Notes: a model not told the origin generated them from the letters alone. Shown: positions 49,211 to 62,798, numbered from the stretch's first letter. The stretch is 64,000 bases of DNA from Aphrophora alni (GCA_963513935.1 OY740769.1:35987120-36051119), one strand, 5' to 3'. Numbers and translations are program-made.

Positions 49211-52200
49211 AACTTAACCTATAATTCTCCAGATAAAGAGCTACGCAAATTGAGTTAAATTCTTACAAATTTGTATTAAACATTAGGAGTTATAGGAGTA
49301 GAGTGATTTGTTAAAATTTCTGTATCCCGATTTTTATGAATGTGAGGTTTAAGAACATATAGGAAAAAGTTTTCTTATATTTCTTTTTCTGTTTGTCTCT
49401 GACGTTCTTGTCACAAATAAAAGGACTGAATGATTAAAAAAATTAAAACTCGATGTGAGGCCGGCATTTTAGGGAAAACTTCATTTTATTTCATTAAAAA
49501 TCACTTACCAACAATAATGCGACAAGTAATACTTATGCAACAATGCAACTTTTTAGTTGTATATTCAATTTCTAAATAACGAGTTTATTTTTATAAATAT
49601 TTCTGCAATAAATAAACACTTTACAGTATAGAATGTAACAATGAGTTCTGCTATACGTCCGAGAAACCAACTCTCAACAACATATAGGATAAAACATTCA
49701 AGCTTCAAAACTTGATATATATTAAATTTATTAAATATAAAGAATCTTGTACTTTGTTAATCTACAAATTGTGTATATAATGTGATAGGGAAACAAATTT
49801 GTTGTTTGCAAACCACTTAATTTATTACAAACTTAATTTATTAGCACAATTTATATTGTTTGCTCAATTGCATAAATTTATTAAATTTATCAAATCTATA
49901 TTCCACATTTAATGATATCTGTACAAAAGATTAGAGTAATATGTTGTGTGATATTTGTCGTAAAGGTTTGATCTGTTCTACCATATTATATTGTGATAAT
50001 AATGAAAGCACAACGGGCAGGCAATCTAATGAGTATTCATTGTAAACTACCATAAGCCTTGTCATATTACATCCATGACGGAACGTTTACAAACATTTTA
50101 AAAGATTCATCTACACAGTCATGTTTGTTACACCAGAATACAATATTAAAATATACGAGACAGGTTGTCCCTTGTATATATCTATACCTAATTCAAAGGA
50201 TATACTAAAACGTATCCTTTAAAGTCCTCAAACTATAAAAATTATGGTACCAATAGAATGTTTACATATTATCAACAGTTCCCATAAAGTCTTACTGTTT
50301 TCAATTTACATTGAGACGGATACATAACGTCATTACGTATATAATAATTTGTGTTTCAAGCTACATATGTATATTAGATGTGCTGTGTAACCTAAAATCT
50401 TAAACGAGTTATCTGGCAATGGTTACAATATAATTACATATCCAAAAAGTACTACTCCTCCCCCATACATTGTAATCTAGTGATTCCATAACACTCTTGG
50501 GACATATAGCTTCATTTACTCGTATATACTGAATTTAGGTAAATATCAAACAATTTTTAATTATACATCCAATCATGCATTATACCATTTTATAAGTAGA
50601 GAATAAGAGAGCAAACCGGATATCGTTACCTGAAAAAAAAAACAAGTAATAGATATTTAAAATAAAATTTTAGTGAAGTAACTTGAAGCAAATCAGTTTT
50701 TAAAAACCTTAGTAATGTAATCTACTTCAAAAATTCTAGTTTTGAATTAAAATGATTTTTGTTTCTTTCATTTTTATTTTAGATGTAGAACACATATTTT
50801 ATTTCAAAACAGAATTTCACAAAGCTCCTCCTTCTTATTACATGACTCATTTAAAAGAAAAAATAGTAATAAACCACAAATGAAAATATTGAGGTTCCGT
50901 ATTAATCTCACTCATTTTTAGATTTACTAAAGTAACGTAACAAAACCAATTGATTATCTTATATCGTTATATATTGTACTCACAGAAATCGGTAAATAGT
51001 TCTTCAATAATTTTTCGAATACATACAATATATATTCTTCTTTATTAATCGAAAATATATTTGCATGTGTATGTGTTAAATACTCCTAAGTTCCTATCAA
51101 TATATCCTGGATATCTGTTACTAAATTCAAGAAATCAGGAAGATGTTTCATATTTGGAAGAATTTATGTAAAATGAAAAGGTAAATAGACGTGAAATAAA
51201 ATACACTTTCATTTCATTTACCTTAAATAAGTACTAAATGATACGTCATTCAAATTAGGAAACCATGACGCCTTAATGGCCGTTATAGGTTATACACTTA
51301 TTAGGCCTAATATATTGCTGTCTTGTTTCACCAAAACAGGAAATTGTGTTTCCCCATAGTGCAATATGTGTTAGTCAATCTCATTAAGTTTCAGATATAT
51401 CGTAGGTTCACTTTAAGCTTTGTAAGTTAGAGTGTTATAGTAAGGAATTTATTGTTTTAACTAATTTCAGCTTCCATTTAGTTACAACTTATATTTGTAA
51501 TGTGCCTAATACCATAAATATAATGTTAAGACTTGATAAATAAGTCAATATTTTATTAGTTTTTGTTTTTATTGTAATAATATTAAAAAGAAATATTATG
51601 AGTTTCAACAAGAAATATCTGCTGTTACATTAAAATTAACTAAAGAGGACTTGAATTTGTAATTTAAAAAAAAAAAAAATCATAATTTGTATTTTATATG
51701 AATGTTGTACATACAATTTCTCAAACTGTCCTAATTTGAATTTGCAATGATTATTTTTAAGATGTTTAATAAATAATATATCACCACATAAATTTTTTAA
51801 AAAAATGTTACCACTATTGTTGAATAATGGGAGTTTTTTTATTAATATCCATTGCACTAAACAGAGAGGCGAATAAATCTATGACATTTAATAAACACAG
51901 AGATGGTGTGGTAGTCGACATTGTCTAATTTATGGGTTTAATATACATTGTACTGTGTCCTTGTTCTATGTTTCTATTGAACATGTGCAATGCACTTTCA
52001 TTTTAGCTAACGGTATATATAAACGAAATAACAATCCTCTAGAACTATATTTGTGTAATTTAGATAGAACATTAATCTTTTCTTACATCCTTCAGAATAA
52101 TATAAAACTGTTTATTTCATTTATATCTCTCGTATTATATTGGAGTATATCATACAATACTAGAAATTCATCAAACCTAAATGTATGTCACTAAAGTTAA

Positions 52201-52870
52201 CCTTAAAAATTATAATATGGTTATTTAAACACATTTGAAAAATTATGCGTAAATGTTATACGTAATAAATGTTTACACTTGAGAATATCTATTAGAAATA
52301 TATTATATTCGTAAGATGTAATTTAACTGGTATGTAGACAGTTGCATTAAAAATATGTATAGTTAATATAATAAACAATTTTTTAATATAAAAAAAGATG
52401 AAAAAACCTGTTTCCACATTTTGGGATATTTTAAATATAGTTTTTCCTTAAATTGTTATTATTAAATCAAAAATAGTTAATAATTATTATTTAAAAATAC
52501 TTTTAGTGAAAAGGACAAACAATTTTATATTTCCATAAATGTGCCTTAACGTCTATAAGTCGATAGTAATTAGTAATCTGTTATTAATAACCTGAACTTC
52601 ATAGGCAAATCATCACTGCAAAGTATCATTTGCATGATAATAATTTAATTATTATAAAATAGCGAATAAAGTGATCATGTTATCTTATAAAGATATATGG
52701 TGGTCTAAGCCTGAGCCAGTTATAATTTTAAGTAAATAATCATCTTTGAACATTCTACACACCTTAGAAGATATTTTAGTAGCTCTCTGTAGTGTTAGAT
52801 ACATTTGCAGATATTGATTTGTGTTCCATAATTTTTAAATTGTAATATATTATAGTTATAAAAACTCATT
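49211..52870. other. AT-rich non-coding DNA, no gene seen
   Basis: No open frame with recognisable content was found; the longest frames (near 51.7 and 52.0 kb) have AT-rich codons and no motif. No tandem or inverted repeats of note were found. Confidence 0.5.
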
Positions 52871-52875
52871 TTCGA

Positions 52876-52956
52876 GTAATTTAATACTTACTCCGTGTTG
52901 CGACTTATTTGATATGTTACAAAATAAGTCACAAGACGGAGTAACAATTAAATAAC
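52876..52956. ncRNA. long hairpin flanked internally by TA: MITE-like or pre-miRNA-like
   Basis: Positions 52888-52910 and 52922-52944 are reverse complements at 21 of 23 positions around an 11-base loop (52911-52921). The stem continues outward (52876-52887 with 52945-52956) with 9 of 12 pairs, giving about 30 pairs in 35. The better-paired part runs CTCCGTGTTGCGAC...GACGGAG (52891-52941) and is directly flanked by TA on both sides, the target duplication of Tc1/mariner-type MITEs. Its CTCCGT end is in the style of Stowaway termini. The size, stem length and loop also suit an animal microRNA precursor. Both may be true. Confidence 0.6.
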
Positions 52957-54128
52957 TTGGAATAAATTATTAATTGGGTTAATAATATTTTAGGCTTTTA
53001 CATAATATATGAATTGAATTGTGTTTAGAAGCAGCTATTTATACCTTTTAGTGCATAGATTATAGAATAATCTAACTTAATATTTAACTACAGCTGTAGA
53101 TAGTGATTCGGAAATCTATTGTACTGAAATCATTTAAATTTTATACCTAATCTAAACGCCTTTGAATTGGCTAAATGTATTCCTAGGGATTCACTTTCAA
53201 AGACTCCTTTTTAAAAGTTAAAACAAAACAGAATACAAACTACTTAACAATATGTGTATCAACAACTAGTTCGATGTCTTAAGTTGAAATCTACACATGT
53301 ACATCTAGTAGACCAGATTAAACAAGAAGTGTATATGGTTTATCCTGTGTAGCGTGCCAAATCTGAAACAAATCGATCACTGTTTGTAATGAATTAGAAA
53401 GCCTGCTGTGTTAGCAAAATTAGTGCTAGAAGGATGATGTGACAAAGACGACTATGCTAGGATCATGTTGCCAGAGAGATGTATAAGTATAGAAACAACG
53501 AATAGTGTGTAAGCATCGAATTCCTGGAGTGAAGTTTGAGTAGAAAGCGTGGGATTATATTTCCATTTCCATTATGAAAGAGGTTTATGTTTAGATTACA
53601 TTATGAAAAGTATGAATTACTGATTTTGTTCTACTCAGTGGTGCAGTAGAAAAATAACTATAGGGTATCTTAGACAATATATTTACAGAGAACAATAACA
53701 AATTAATTGTAACAAGAATTAATGTTTACAACAATATAGCTTATAAAATACAAATTGAATACTTCTATACAAAAAATGTTTAGTTAAGTAATGAATGTTC
53801 TAGCTTTAATGGAAATCATGTTTATATTAAATTAAGTTTTTTATTTAGAAAAATCAAGTTTGAAATGTTAGAAAGAAACGCCTAGAAGAGACTTTAATAA
53901 CAGCCCATTTTCGGAGACGAGTAAAATTGTGTGATTTATTTGCAGACTCAAACATGAAAGTAAATGGTGTGTAGCGGCAAACTTCTGAAAACGTACACCA
54001 TTATCCTATAATGTATTGCATCAAGCATTCTGAATTGAGAGAAACATCTACTATAAATCTCGTAAATTATATTTTCAGAACAAAAACCGAGGAGTCTAAA
54101 AATCATACTCCTTCATTTATCATTATAT

Positions 54129-54189
<61 letters not shown>

Positions 54190-55005
54190 ATATATATAAG
54201 CACACGTGCTGTTGTTTGTTTCACAACCAACATAGTTATTACACACTAGTTACACAACACAATTGCACACTAAAAGTGCCCTAAAAAACGAGAAACAAAA
54301 TGTTACCTAATTTAATTATACAGAAGTTGTAGATTTTGAAATTTTCCAAATGACAGCGTCAAAAACAGTATGAAGTATTCGCCTATCTTTTTCGCGGGAG
54401 AAATTGTAATATCAAGAAGAACTAAATGTAGTTATCAATAAAAAATGTGTACGCATCACAAAACGAAATACATTCAAATTTTCCACAACAAACAAAACGA
54501 GACGAAGTCGTTATAATTTATAAAGGACTTGGTACAATTGAGAAAAAAAATAGGAACAAAACTTCTGAACTTGTAAAGAATCAAGATGAAATAATAGATA
54601 TTGAAATGTTTTATTTTTGAAAATGGAGCATTTTACTTGGATATTTGACAGTTTTTATTTTTTGTTTTATATTTCCACAGTTATTATTCATTGTAAGTGA
54701 ATTATACACGTGCAGAAAAACTCTCGTAGTAGAGTTTACAAATTTTGTCATCTTACTTAAATTTGGCATATCTGCTTGGTTTTAAGCATCGTTGGTCTAG
54801 TTTAGTAATAAGAGAAATTTCGAGTAACTTAAAATGTCAGTTAATTTTCAAACTATGAAATAAGTTTTTTTAACAACTTCAGAAAAGAAGTTCTTCACTT
54901 CTAACAATAGATCATTTAGCTTATAGCGTATAAACTTATAGTTTTTAAATTGTCATTCAGTAATTTTCAACAGGTGTTTGACGATATCAAAAATGAAACA
55001 AATGT
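52957..55005. other. AT-rich non-coding DNA, no gene seen
   Basis: The patch at 53,390-53,560 is somewhat less AT-rich but has no usable frame. A compound TA/GT array lies at 54,132-54,198. Confidence 0.5.
54132..54198. repeat. compound (TA)n(GT)n(TA)n microsatellite
   Basis: About 24 TA units, a short GT run, then TA again. Confidence 0.9.
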
Positions 55006-55009
55006 TTAC

Positions 55010-55215
55010 AATTCAAAATACACATACAAAACATTTACATTTACATTAGGAAGGTAATTTTTAATTAAAATTCCTAAGATCAAGTGTTTTGATAATTTCA
55101 AAAAGACGGCAATTTGCAATGAAGGTTTGTCCATGTGTGAACCTATATACGCCTTTATACGATATTTTGTGCTGTTTAATTGCAAGGTCTGAAAACGAGA
55201 TAATACGATAACTAA
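55010..55215 (-). repeat. duplicated block Y, copy 1
   Basis: This aligns with 59,025-59,165 in the same orientation. On the minus strand both contain TTGCAATTAAACAGCA followed by TAAAAT-like sequence and a conserved TCAAACATG/TCACACATGGA-AAACC part. In copy 1 a frame of about 70 codons is open after a TTTTCAG acceptor-like string; in copy 2 the equivalent frame has a stop after about 30 codons. No protein family is recognised. Confidence 0.45.
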
Positions 55216-55269
55216 CAAATAATAAAATATTGATAAGGAAGTTTCACAAAACCCGGATTAAGACCGACA

Positions 55270-55900
55270 ACTATTTTCTAAGGAGATTTCCTTAGAATCA
55301 AAGGGCGATCCTTTGTTTGCTCCAATTACAGCATTAATCTGAGCTAACGTCCTAATGAGCATGTAGTACTTGATTAACCAAGTGAGTGAATGAATGTAAT
55401 TGTTTTTCTATCCTATTTTTAAAATAATTCTTAGTAGATGCGACAGTTACAAATATAATTATATTATATATTTCATAAGATACATTAGCCGGTACCAGCA
55501 AAATAGTTTATTTTTTAACATTTGCCGATTTAAAATAATTTATTTCAATTAAAAAATAATAATTAAAAAAATCCATGTCATATTTTTGTTTTGAATTTCA
55601 ATGCGTCAGATTATATACATTAGAAAAGTTATTTGAATAACTACAAAACTCATCAAGCCACGTGTTGTGAAGTGGTGCGGAACAATGGGTGAAACTGGAA
55701 ACTAATAAATGTGAACCAGTGAGAACTAAAAGCAAACAAAAGGTACAAATTAATGACTGACAATGTCGAGTTACCTCAGCCATTATAATTTAATTCAGTT
55801 GTTAATATTGTTTATTCCGACATCTTGCTGTATACCACAAAAGTGTACGTTTCAATAATATTGAACAAGTAACTAAACAAAACGTGCAACCAATTGCAAA
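55270..55900 (-). repeat. duplicated block X, copy 1, with a 54-bp conserved core
   Basis: This aligns over about 630 bp with 61,810-62,495. Most of the alignment is diverged (perhaps 60-70%), but 55731-55784 matches 62316-62369 at 51 of 54 positions. On the minus strand the core begins an ATG frame (MAEVTRHCQSLICTFC), open for 61 codons in copy 1, with a hydrophobic stretch like a signal peptide at residues 10-30. Upstream, TACAGCAAGATGTC resembles a splice acceptor. All three changes in the core are non-synonymous, so protein selection is not shown. It may be a duplicated gene exon or a repeat family. Confidence 0.55.
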
Positions 55901-56728
55901 AATTCAAGTAATCCAAGATTGTATTCAGTTTTCAGAACAGTTAAGAAAAAATATTTTAATTTGTTTTTAAAACCTGATTTTAAACACGGTTTAAAGTTCA
56001 GACATTAATATAGCCAAAGTGAACGTGGTTAGCTACGGCGCTGCCTAGTTTTTGTTGCTCGATAAATATATAAAACTCTCAGACGTTTTATGAAACACAC
56101 ATAATAATAATTATAATGTCTACTTGAACATATTCTATAGTCAAGTCGAGAGAAAAATTCTTTATGCTGGGTTTACCACAAATTACTATTTTCATGTAAA
56201 CAAGCACAGGAATACAAAACAACATTTTCCATGTAAAATCTATAAATATGCTAGTCATGTACTCGACTGAAACAAAAAACGCGGGGCTCATGAAATAGAT
56301 AATAGAAGATTATCTCCATCTATTGAATTAGGAGCTACTTGACCTCTATTAGGAATATTGAGAGTTTTCTCAACGACGGCTGCTCAATACACTTCTTACT
56401 ATTATTTATTTATCCCCCCCCCACGTTTTTCGTTTTAAATCATACAAGTATTTTCATAGTTTTAAAAAATCCACAATCACAAACCTTCAGGACAAATAGT
56501 ATGAAGTTAGAAATCTGTAGGTTGTTTTAAATGTGTATGTGCTACGAAAAAAATATTTTATACTTTTAATAAGTTGTAAAAACTGGTTAAAAAATATTGA
56601 TTTTTTTTCTTCTCTTTCGTCTTGTGTGTGTGAAATTTTGCAAAAGATTTTAAACATCATTATAAAATTAACAAACCTCCAGAAACCATAATGTTGATCC
56701 CAACGAATTGTACAACTTCCTTCTTTTT
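55901..56728. other. AT-rich non-coding DNA, no gene seen
   Basis: An 8-C run lies near 56,417. The short frames have no motif. Confidence 0.5.
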
Positions 56729-56985
56729 TCAGTTGTTCCTAGAATTGTACATCCAAAACATTTCATACGGAACCATGGCAATGTCAATAATGAATAGGAA
56801 TTCGAAGTCCTTCCACTTATTTTGCAAGACCTTCAAATAGTTACCAGTGACAGGTCCCAAATTTCATATCATTTCTTTTTCCATCCTTCTTAACTGGTAA
56901 TTTAAATAATGCATCTTGCATTGTTCCAGCAACAAGCTATGCTGATACACCGGCCAATGTGGTCATTTTAATTGCTTTCAGAAAT
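56729..56985 (-). pseudogene. possible decayed coding fragment in two frames
   Basis: On the minus strand one frame (from about 56,985) gives KMTTLAGVSA, a stop, then LVAGTMQDALFKLPVKKDGK and RNDMKFGT. At about 56,860 the neighbouring frame takes over with PVTGNYLKVLQNKWKDFEF and LFIIDIAMVPYEMFWMYNS, ending at TGA 56729-56731. The two pieces join by a one-base shift, and codons are mixed rather than AT-rich, as in a degraded gene or transposon ORF. I do not recognise the family, and chance cannot be excluded. Confidence 0.3.
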
Positions 56986-56999
56986 TAACACACAGAACA

Positions 57000-57085
57000 A
57001 CTGCTAATTTTATAAGAATAATAAATACATTTACGTGTGTTTTCAATTTATTAAAACGATTTATCGAAGTCACTAATTTTTACAA

Positions 57086-57143
<58 letters not shown>

Positions 57144-59024
57144 TCTTAATTATATATACTCTTCGATATATATATATATACTCTTAATTATATATACTCT
57201 TCGATATATATATATATATATATACTCTTAATTATATTATCTCCATTAATTATGTTTTGCACTCAATTTTAATCCAGTTTCTTCACAAACCCTAATTCTT
57301 GAGTCTGAAATACAACAATAGTCTGCAGTGTCTTGTTAAACCTTAAACTTTTCCCCAAACACGCAATACAATTCATTCAACACATTACCTCAGAGTCTCG
57401 ACCCTTAAATCGCTTCCCCAATACACGGCCGCTGAAGGAATGAAAACGTGATGTGCTTACAAACTGTATCATTGTTGTTTTGTTACTTGAAAACATTTAC
57501 TCTTATTTCGAATATTTCATTATCACGTGAAAACGGGGTTTGCTAAATTAATATTATAAATCTAAATATTAAAATTAAATCACATATATTTACTCAACAA
57601 TACATATTGTTTGTGTGCAACAACAGAAAGCCATTTTTAACGAATAAAACTATTTTGTTCAAACCTATTTTGAAATATGAATATGTAATTCAAATAATGA
57701 ACTACATGTTAGATATTATACCGCTATAAATATAAATTGAGTTAAACAAACTTTAAAATTTTAAGTCCAGTCATGATAATTATATTTAAAGTCTTTTGAA
57801 ACATTTACTTCTCTACATTTTTTATGTTGTAAAAAATAGATCCGCTTTGACGTATACTGTTTGTATGTGTATTTTGGAGTGTACGTATATGAAGTATATA
57901 AGTGCATTTTTGATTTTGAGTGCTCTTTTATTAGAGTTTATGTTTACTCCGCGACATCAAGCGAAGTATCTTTAGTGATTATGACATTATGGGCTCAAAA
58001 CGAGGTTCTAAGACCGTTTGAAGGAAGTCATATGACAACTCTCCAGGTAGTATAATGTTTTTTACTAATCTAATACTTTGTCATTTAATAAACGAGATTT
58101 GGATTTCACACAACACAAAGTACAAATAATAATAATAACAAATAACAAATTATTTAATTATTTGTGCATTTTATGAAGCTTGAATTTTTTTAAAAACTCT
58201 TTAAATTATTAAGTGCAATATCTCTCACGTTGTGTGAACTAGATTATACATATTACGGTGTAACGAAATTCTCTTACAACAGATGTGAATTTGTTATAAG
58301 GCTCTGCCGTTATATGGAATTTGTTATAGGCCTAATTATGAATAAGTAGTTTTGTTGAATCATGTTTTGCGTCTAAGGTGATACATCCGAACCTCTCGAT
58401 GCTATAAACATATTAAAGTGTAGTTACATCTTCCACTATTTTAAAGTGTGAAATATCTAATGTATTGCTTTCCTTATATTTTGGTTTTTGTTTTGAAAGA
58501 TAATCTGAGTTAGTTTCTCAAGTTTATTATATAACCCCATAGGTTTTCTAATTATTAGTTTGGATTATTATGATACGAAAGACAATATACTCTTTTATTT
58601 AGACCTTATTAAAAAAATGTTTTTAAAAATGTGCATAACCTGTTTACCAAACAAATTTAACGGGCAAAAAGAAACTGTAGAAACAGCGTTCGTTTTAACT
58701 CTCCCAAAAGTGAATAGAAAAGTCGGACTTAATCATAAATGTAGCTTTTATGTATTATTAAATAACATTTTACGAAACATTATTAAATACAGACTAAAAC
58801 AGATCTCTGTTTCAAATAAGTTGAAGGAGTATAGTTACAATATTTATATTTTACAATTTATTAATTAATAAATCGCCGTATAAAATGAGCATATTGAAAG
58901 ATTAAAAAAAGTGTTTAAATATATAGGAACCGTGTTTTACAAAACACATCTTATGCTACGATAAATACAGCTACGTGTAAAATATATAACAGCTTGAAAA
59001 ATAACTGGAGTACATTTGAATTTA
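57000..59024. other. AT-rich non-coding DNA, no gene seen
   Basis: After the microsatellite cluster at 57.09-57.24 kb no repeat or gene is evident. A 102-codon frame at 58,560-58,868 begins without ATG, has AT-rich, lysine/asparagine/isoleucine codons and no motif. Confidence 0.5.
57089..57240. repeat. (TA)n array with tandem CTCTTAATTA/CTCTTCGATA units
   Basis: About 27 TA units are followed by two full copies and one partial copy of a unit made of ACTCTTAATTATATAT, ACTCTTCGATAT and a TA run. Unit starts (CTCTTA) lie at 57143, 57181 and 57225, so length varies with the TA run. Confidence 0.85.
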
Positions 59025-59165
59025 TTAATTCCTAAAAGTGGTAATTTACAACGGTGGTTTCTTCATGTTTGACCCTATAAATTGAGCTCATAATATAACA
59101 TTTTATGCTGTTTAATTGCAAGATCAAGGTTTTTAAACAAATGAATACATTAGTTAACAAACAAT
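59025..59165 (-). repeat. duplicated block Y, copy 2
   Basis: Counterpart of 55,010-55,215. It shares GCTGTTTAATTGCAAGRTC and ACAAAYAATAAAAT landmarks. It lies 2.6 kb from block X copy 2, whereas in copy 1 the two blocks are adjacent. Confidence 0.45.
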
Positions 59166-61809
59166 AAAATAACGCGTGTTGAGTGTTGTTTTAATATCTA
59201 CATTTATATCGTGTGGATTTATGAGTGAAAGTTTATGATTCTAACATATTGCAAATACATCTATCCTCCGCCAAGATTCTTCCACCGAGCACAATTTCTA
59301 AAACGTGTTTGTATATTACATTTTCATTTATTCCGTAATTATTAGCGTTCAGAACGTCTTGTTAGAAGAAAAAAAAAACATTCTAGTAATCATTAAATGA
59401 AACGATCAAACACGCATTAAAGTAGAAAGTCTATTACGCTTTACCTGTTTATCGCACCATTGACAATAGTCCAAGATTGGTTTTCGTACTGTGTGCTACT
59501 ATTATAGCCAGAGATGATTAGCATTGCAATTTGAATCTAATTTCTCCTTCATGAATACACCATTACTCGATACTAAAATATCAACCGATTAGATGAATAC
59601 TAGTAGTTTAATAACATGTTGAGTAGTTGTATTATATAAGAACATTAAAAGAAATTGTTCAGTTGGCGCTTTTTGTAAAATTTGGTTTATAGCTCGTTAT
59701 GAGGAGTCATTGAAAAGTAAGTAATTGTTATAAAAATTATAAGTGTTAGACGATTTTTATATTTAAATAAAGTTTTTATTACAATAATTGCTTTTCTTTC
59801 ACCCTCAAATAATAAAGTTTCACATTAACTCCATTATAGTATTTGAGAGCTAGAAGTATTTAATTTGTGCCTTTTATTCCTTATTTAATAAATCAATGAT
59901 CACAGACAAGTTTTATTTATTTTTACAAATAAAAGCTTTAATTGTAGCAAAATTGTTGGTCCGATATTTTCACAGCGCCCTAAAAATAACTAATATCACT
60001 TACTTATTATTAATTAATGAAAAAGGTGTTTTTAATTTATAAATGTATTACGCTATAATCTTGATATTGCATTAAAAGTAGAACTAACCCCTCTAGTAGC
60101 TAAAATATGAGGTGATATTTAGTGATGGTTAAATTATGTACATACACGACGATTAGTATGATTGCAAATAAAAAAAATACTTGCAAAAGTCTAAATTAAG
60201 GTAGTTTATAAAACGTATAATACGTTTAGTATTTGTAAAAAAAAACAACATAAATGTTTGTAAACCACAAAATATAAAACTTAAAAATGTTTGTGATACA
60301 ATATTTGGAATTAAACGGAATGGTTTTTTATCAGTGTTTAAATTGTTACAAAATATATGCTAATTAATGACAGGGTTTCACAATAAGTATGTAGTAACAC
60401 AGAGAAGAAAACATACAATGGTTATCCATGATTATAAATGAGTTTTTAAATATGTCTTATATTTGCTTTACGAATTTAAGGTAGACAAAATTATCTCAAG
60501 GTGTGTTTTCAAACAGAAACGCTTTAAGAGTGTTATGGCGTAGCTTGTTAAACCAGAAACATATATTCACATAATTATATGGATTTTACTAATATGTAAA
60601 AAGGATGTATTTGAAACCGTTATAATCTATACTTACTTTTAATATAATTCCAAAAACCTCTTAGATTACTGATCATTGGAACTGTAATGATATTAAAAGC
60701 TTACTTTTCTTTTATTGTCTATAAATATAAATTTAAAAGAAAAATATTATTTTTGTAAACTTTTGGCAGAATCAGATTAAATAGTTTTATTTAGCGATTT
60801 AAAATATACATGTTGTTAGTATTAGATACACTACAAAATGTTATTAAACAATATAACGTTCGTTACTACTAATCAAAGTAAATAAGTTGTTTTAGTGAAA
60901 CAATAAATGGAAAGGTTTCCACTTCAGTATCTGTGAGAAAATAGAGACACATTAGATTTCTTATATTGAACCTTCTTCAAAAAGTGCCAATATGTTTGAA
61001 AAGAAAGCAGTTTTTACTTTACCTTGAGTATACTAGGAAACACATTATTGAAAAAGTTAGAAAAACCTAACCTTACTAAACTATATTTATCGTTTAAGTT
61101 TGTCAGTATTATTGCATTTATAAATTATTTTCCTTTTTCGATAGGTTGTAATGAAATCAGAAAATTGGTAATACACCATTTATATAAATAGATGGCTACA
61201 GGCGTTATGGGAAGTTTAGAGTTTAATTAAAACATTCGTTACACATCATAACAGTCTACCCAACTGCTTAACTTACTATTTAACGATCTCTTTGGACGCT
61301 GTTGCACCTCTTTTTTATAGTTTTCGATTTAATTGGTAAACGTTGAAAGTAAATTTAACAGAGTGTCAATAGACCAGAAAAATTTTAAATTTGCTCCTAT
61401 AAAAGTATGTAACGTGTCATTATAACTATAATGTTATGTTACCTGTTTTGTCTGATCATAAACCTCACAAGCTTACCTTCAATAAATGCAATTATACGTT
61501 AAACTATGTTGTGTCAGAATGTGCCGTCAGCTGTCCCAAACATGTCGTACGAATCGAATTTCTTTGAATTATTTGTGTGATATACCTGTGTGTAGAAATA
61601 AATAGCTTTTAATTTAGTAACAGGTTGAGTTAACGGAAGCATCTAAATTTCTTGTTTTGACTAACGTCAAAAAAAAAAGGATTTAAATACATACGTTATT
61701 ATACAAATATTATAATGTGAAAATATTGAAATATATTAAATACACCAAAGTTCAAAATATTATTAACTTGTCTAGTAATACTAATTAAAAAAAAAAAATA
61801 GAACAACTA
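59166..61809. other. AT-rich non-coding DNA, no gene seen
   Basis: This separates block Y from block X in the second copy. No open frame, hairpin or repeat stands out. Confidence 0.5.
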
Positions 61810-62495
61810 CGTAAAATGTTTTCTTTAGAATCAAAAAATTTGAAACTGGGAACCTTTGTTTGTTTCTATTTATGTTTAAAAATAAGTTCCCATCTCCTTG
61901 ATGACATAATAACTGAATAACCAAATAAGTTATTAAAGTTAATTGGTATTTCATTCATTTATTTTTTTTAATATATCTTAGTAGACGTGGCAGTTATAAA
62001 TATAATTATAATAAATATCTGTAAAACTCTTGGTACAATTAGGATACTCTATAACAATTTGTGTATCTAAATAATTTTTAAAAAACTTTTTTTTTAAATA
62101 ATGTAAACTTATAAATATCCAAAAAAAGTAAATAATAAGTTCTTGTCTTAGTTTCTGTGTAGAATTCAATGCGTCAGAAATCATGCAACTGAAAAAGTGA
62201 TGGAAAAGGAAGAACTTCAAAACTCATCAATGTCAAGTGTTCTGGAGTAGTATGGAACAACGGGCTAAACTGGATCCATGAAGCCAATTAGTGTGAACAA
62301 TAGAGGATAGCACAAAGCGAACAAAAGGTACAAATTAATGACTGACAATGTCGAGTTGCCTCACCCATTCTAGTTACACCTAACTATTATTATTGTTTAT
62401 AGACATATTGCTGTAAACAAAAACATAAAAAACTACGTTTCAGTAGTATTCATTGAAAGACTAAACAACACCATTTCAACAATTTTTTAAATAAT
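61810..62495 (-). repeat. duplicated block X, copy 2, with the 54-bp conserved core
   Basis: Counterpart of 55,270-55,900. The core is 62316-62369. The minus-strand ATG frame starts MGEATRHCQSLICTFC and stops after 26 codons, so if the block encodes protein this copy is a pseudogene or is spliced. Upstream, TTTTTGTTTACAGCAATATG is a strong acceptor-like string at the same place as in copy 1. Confidence 0.55.
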
Positions 62496-62739
62496 ATAGA
62501 TGGGCAATTTAAATTTTGTATTTTTTGAAGAAATTACAGTATAAATTGTAAAATTTAAACAAACAATCTACAATGAAACTACAGATATACCCGTCCAAAC
62601 GTGGATATAATCATTATTTAAATAATCAACATTGTGTATTTCTTACGGTGGAATTTCAATATTTTGATTAATCAAAAATTAGAATATATATAACTTACAT
62701 ATTGCTATATTTGAAGAAATGGCAATGTATATTTTATAA

Positions 62740-62798
<59 letters not shown>

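Noticed and set aside
58560..58868. Frame of 102 codons
   Set aside because: It starts without ATG, codons are AT-driven, no motif is visible and no homologous copy occurs in the window.
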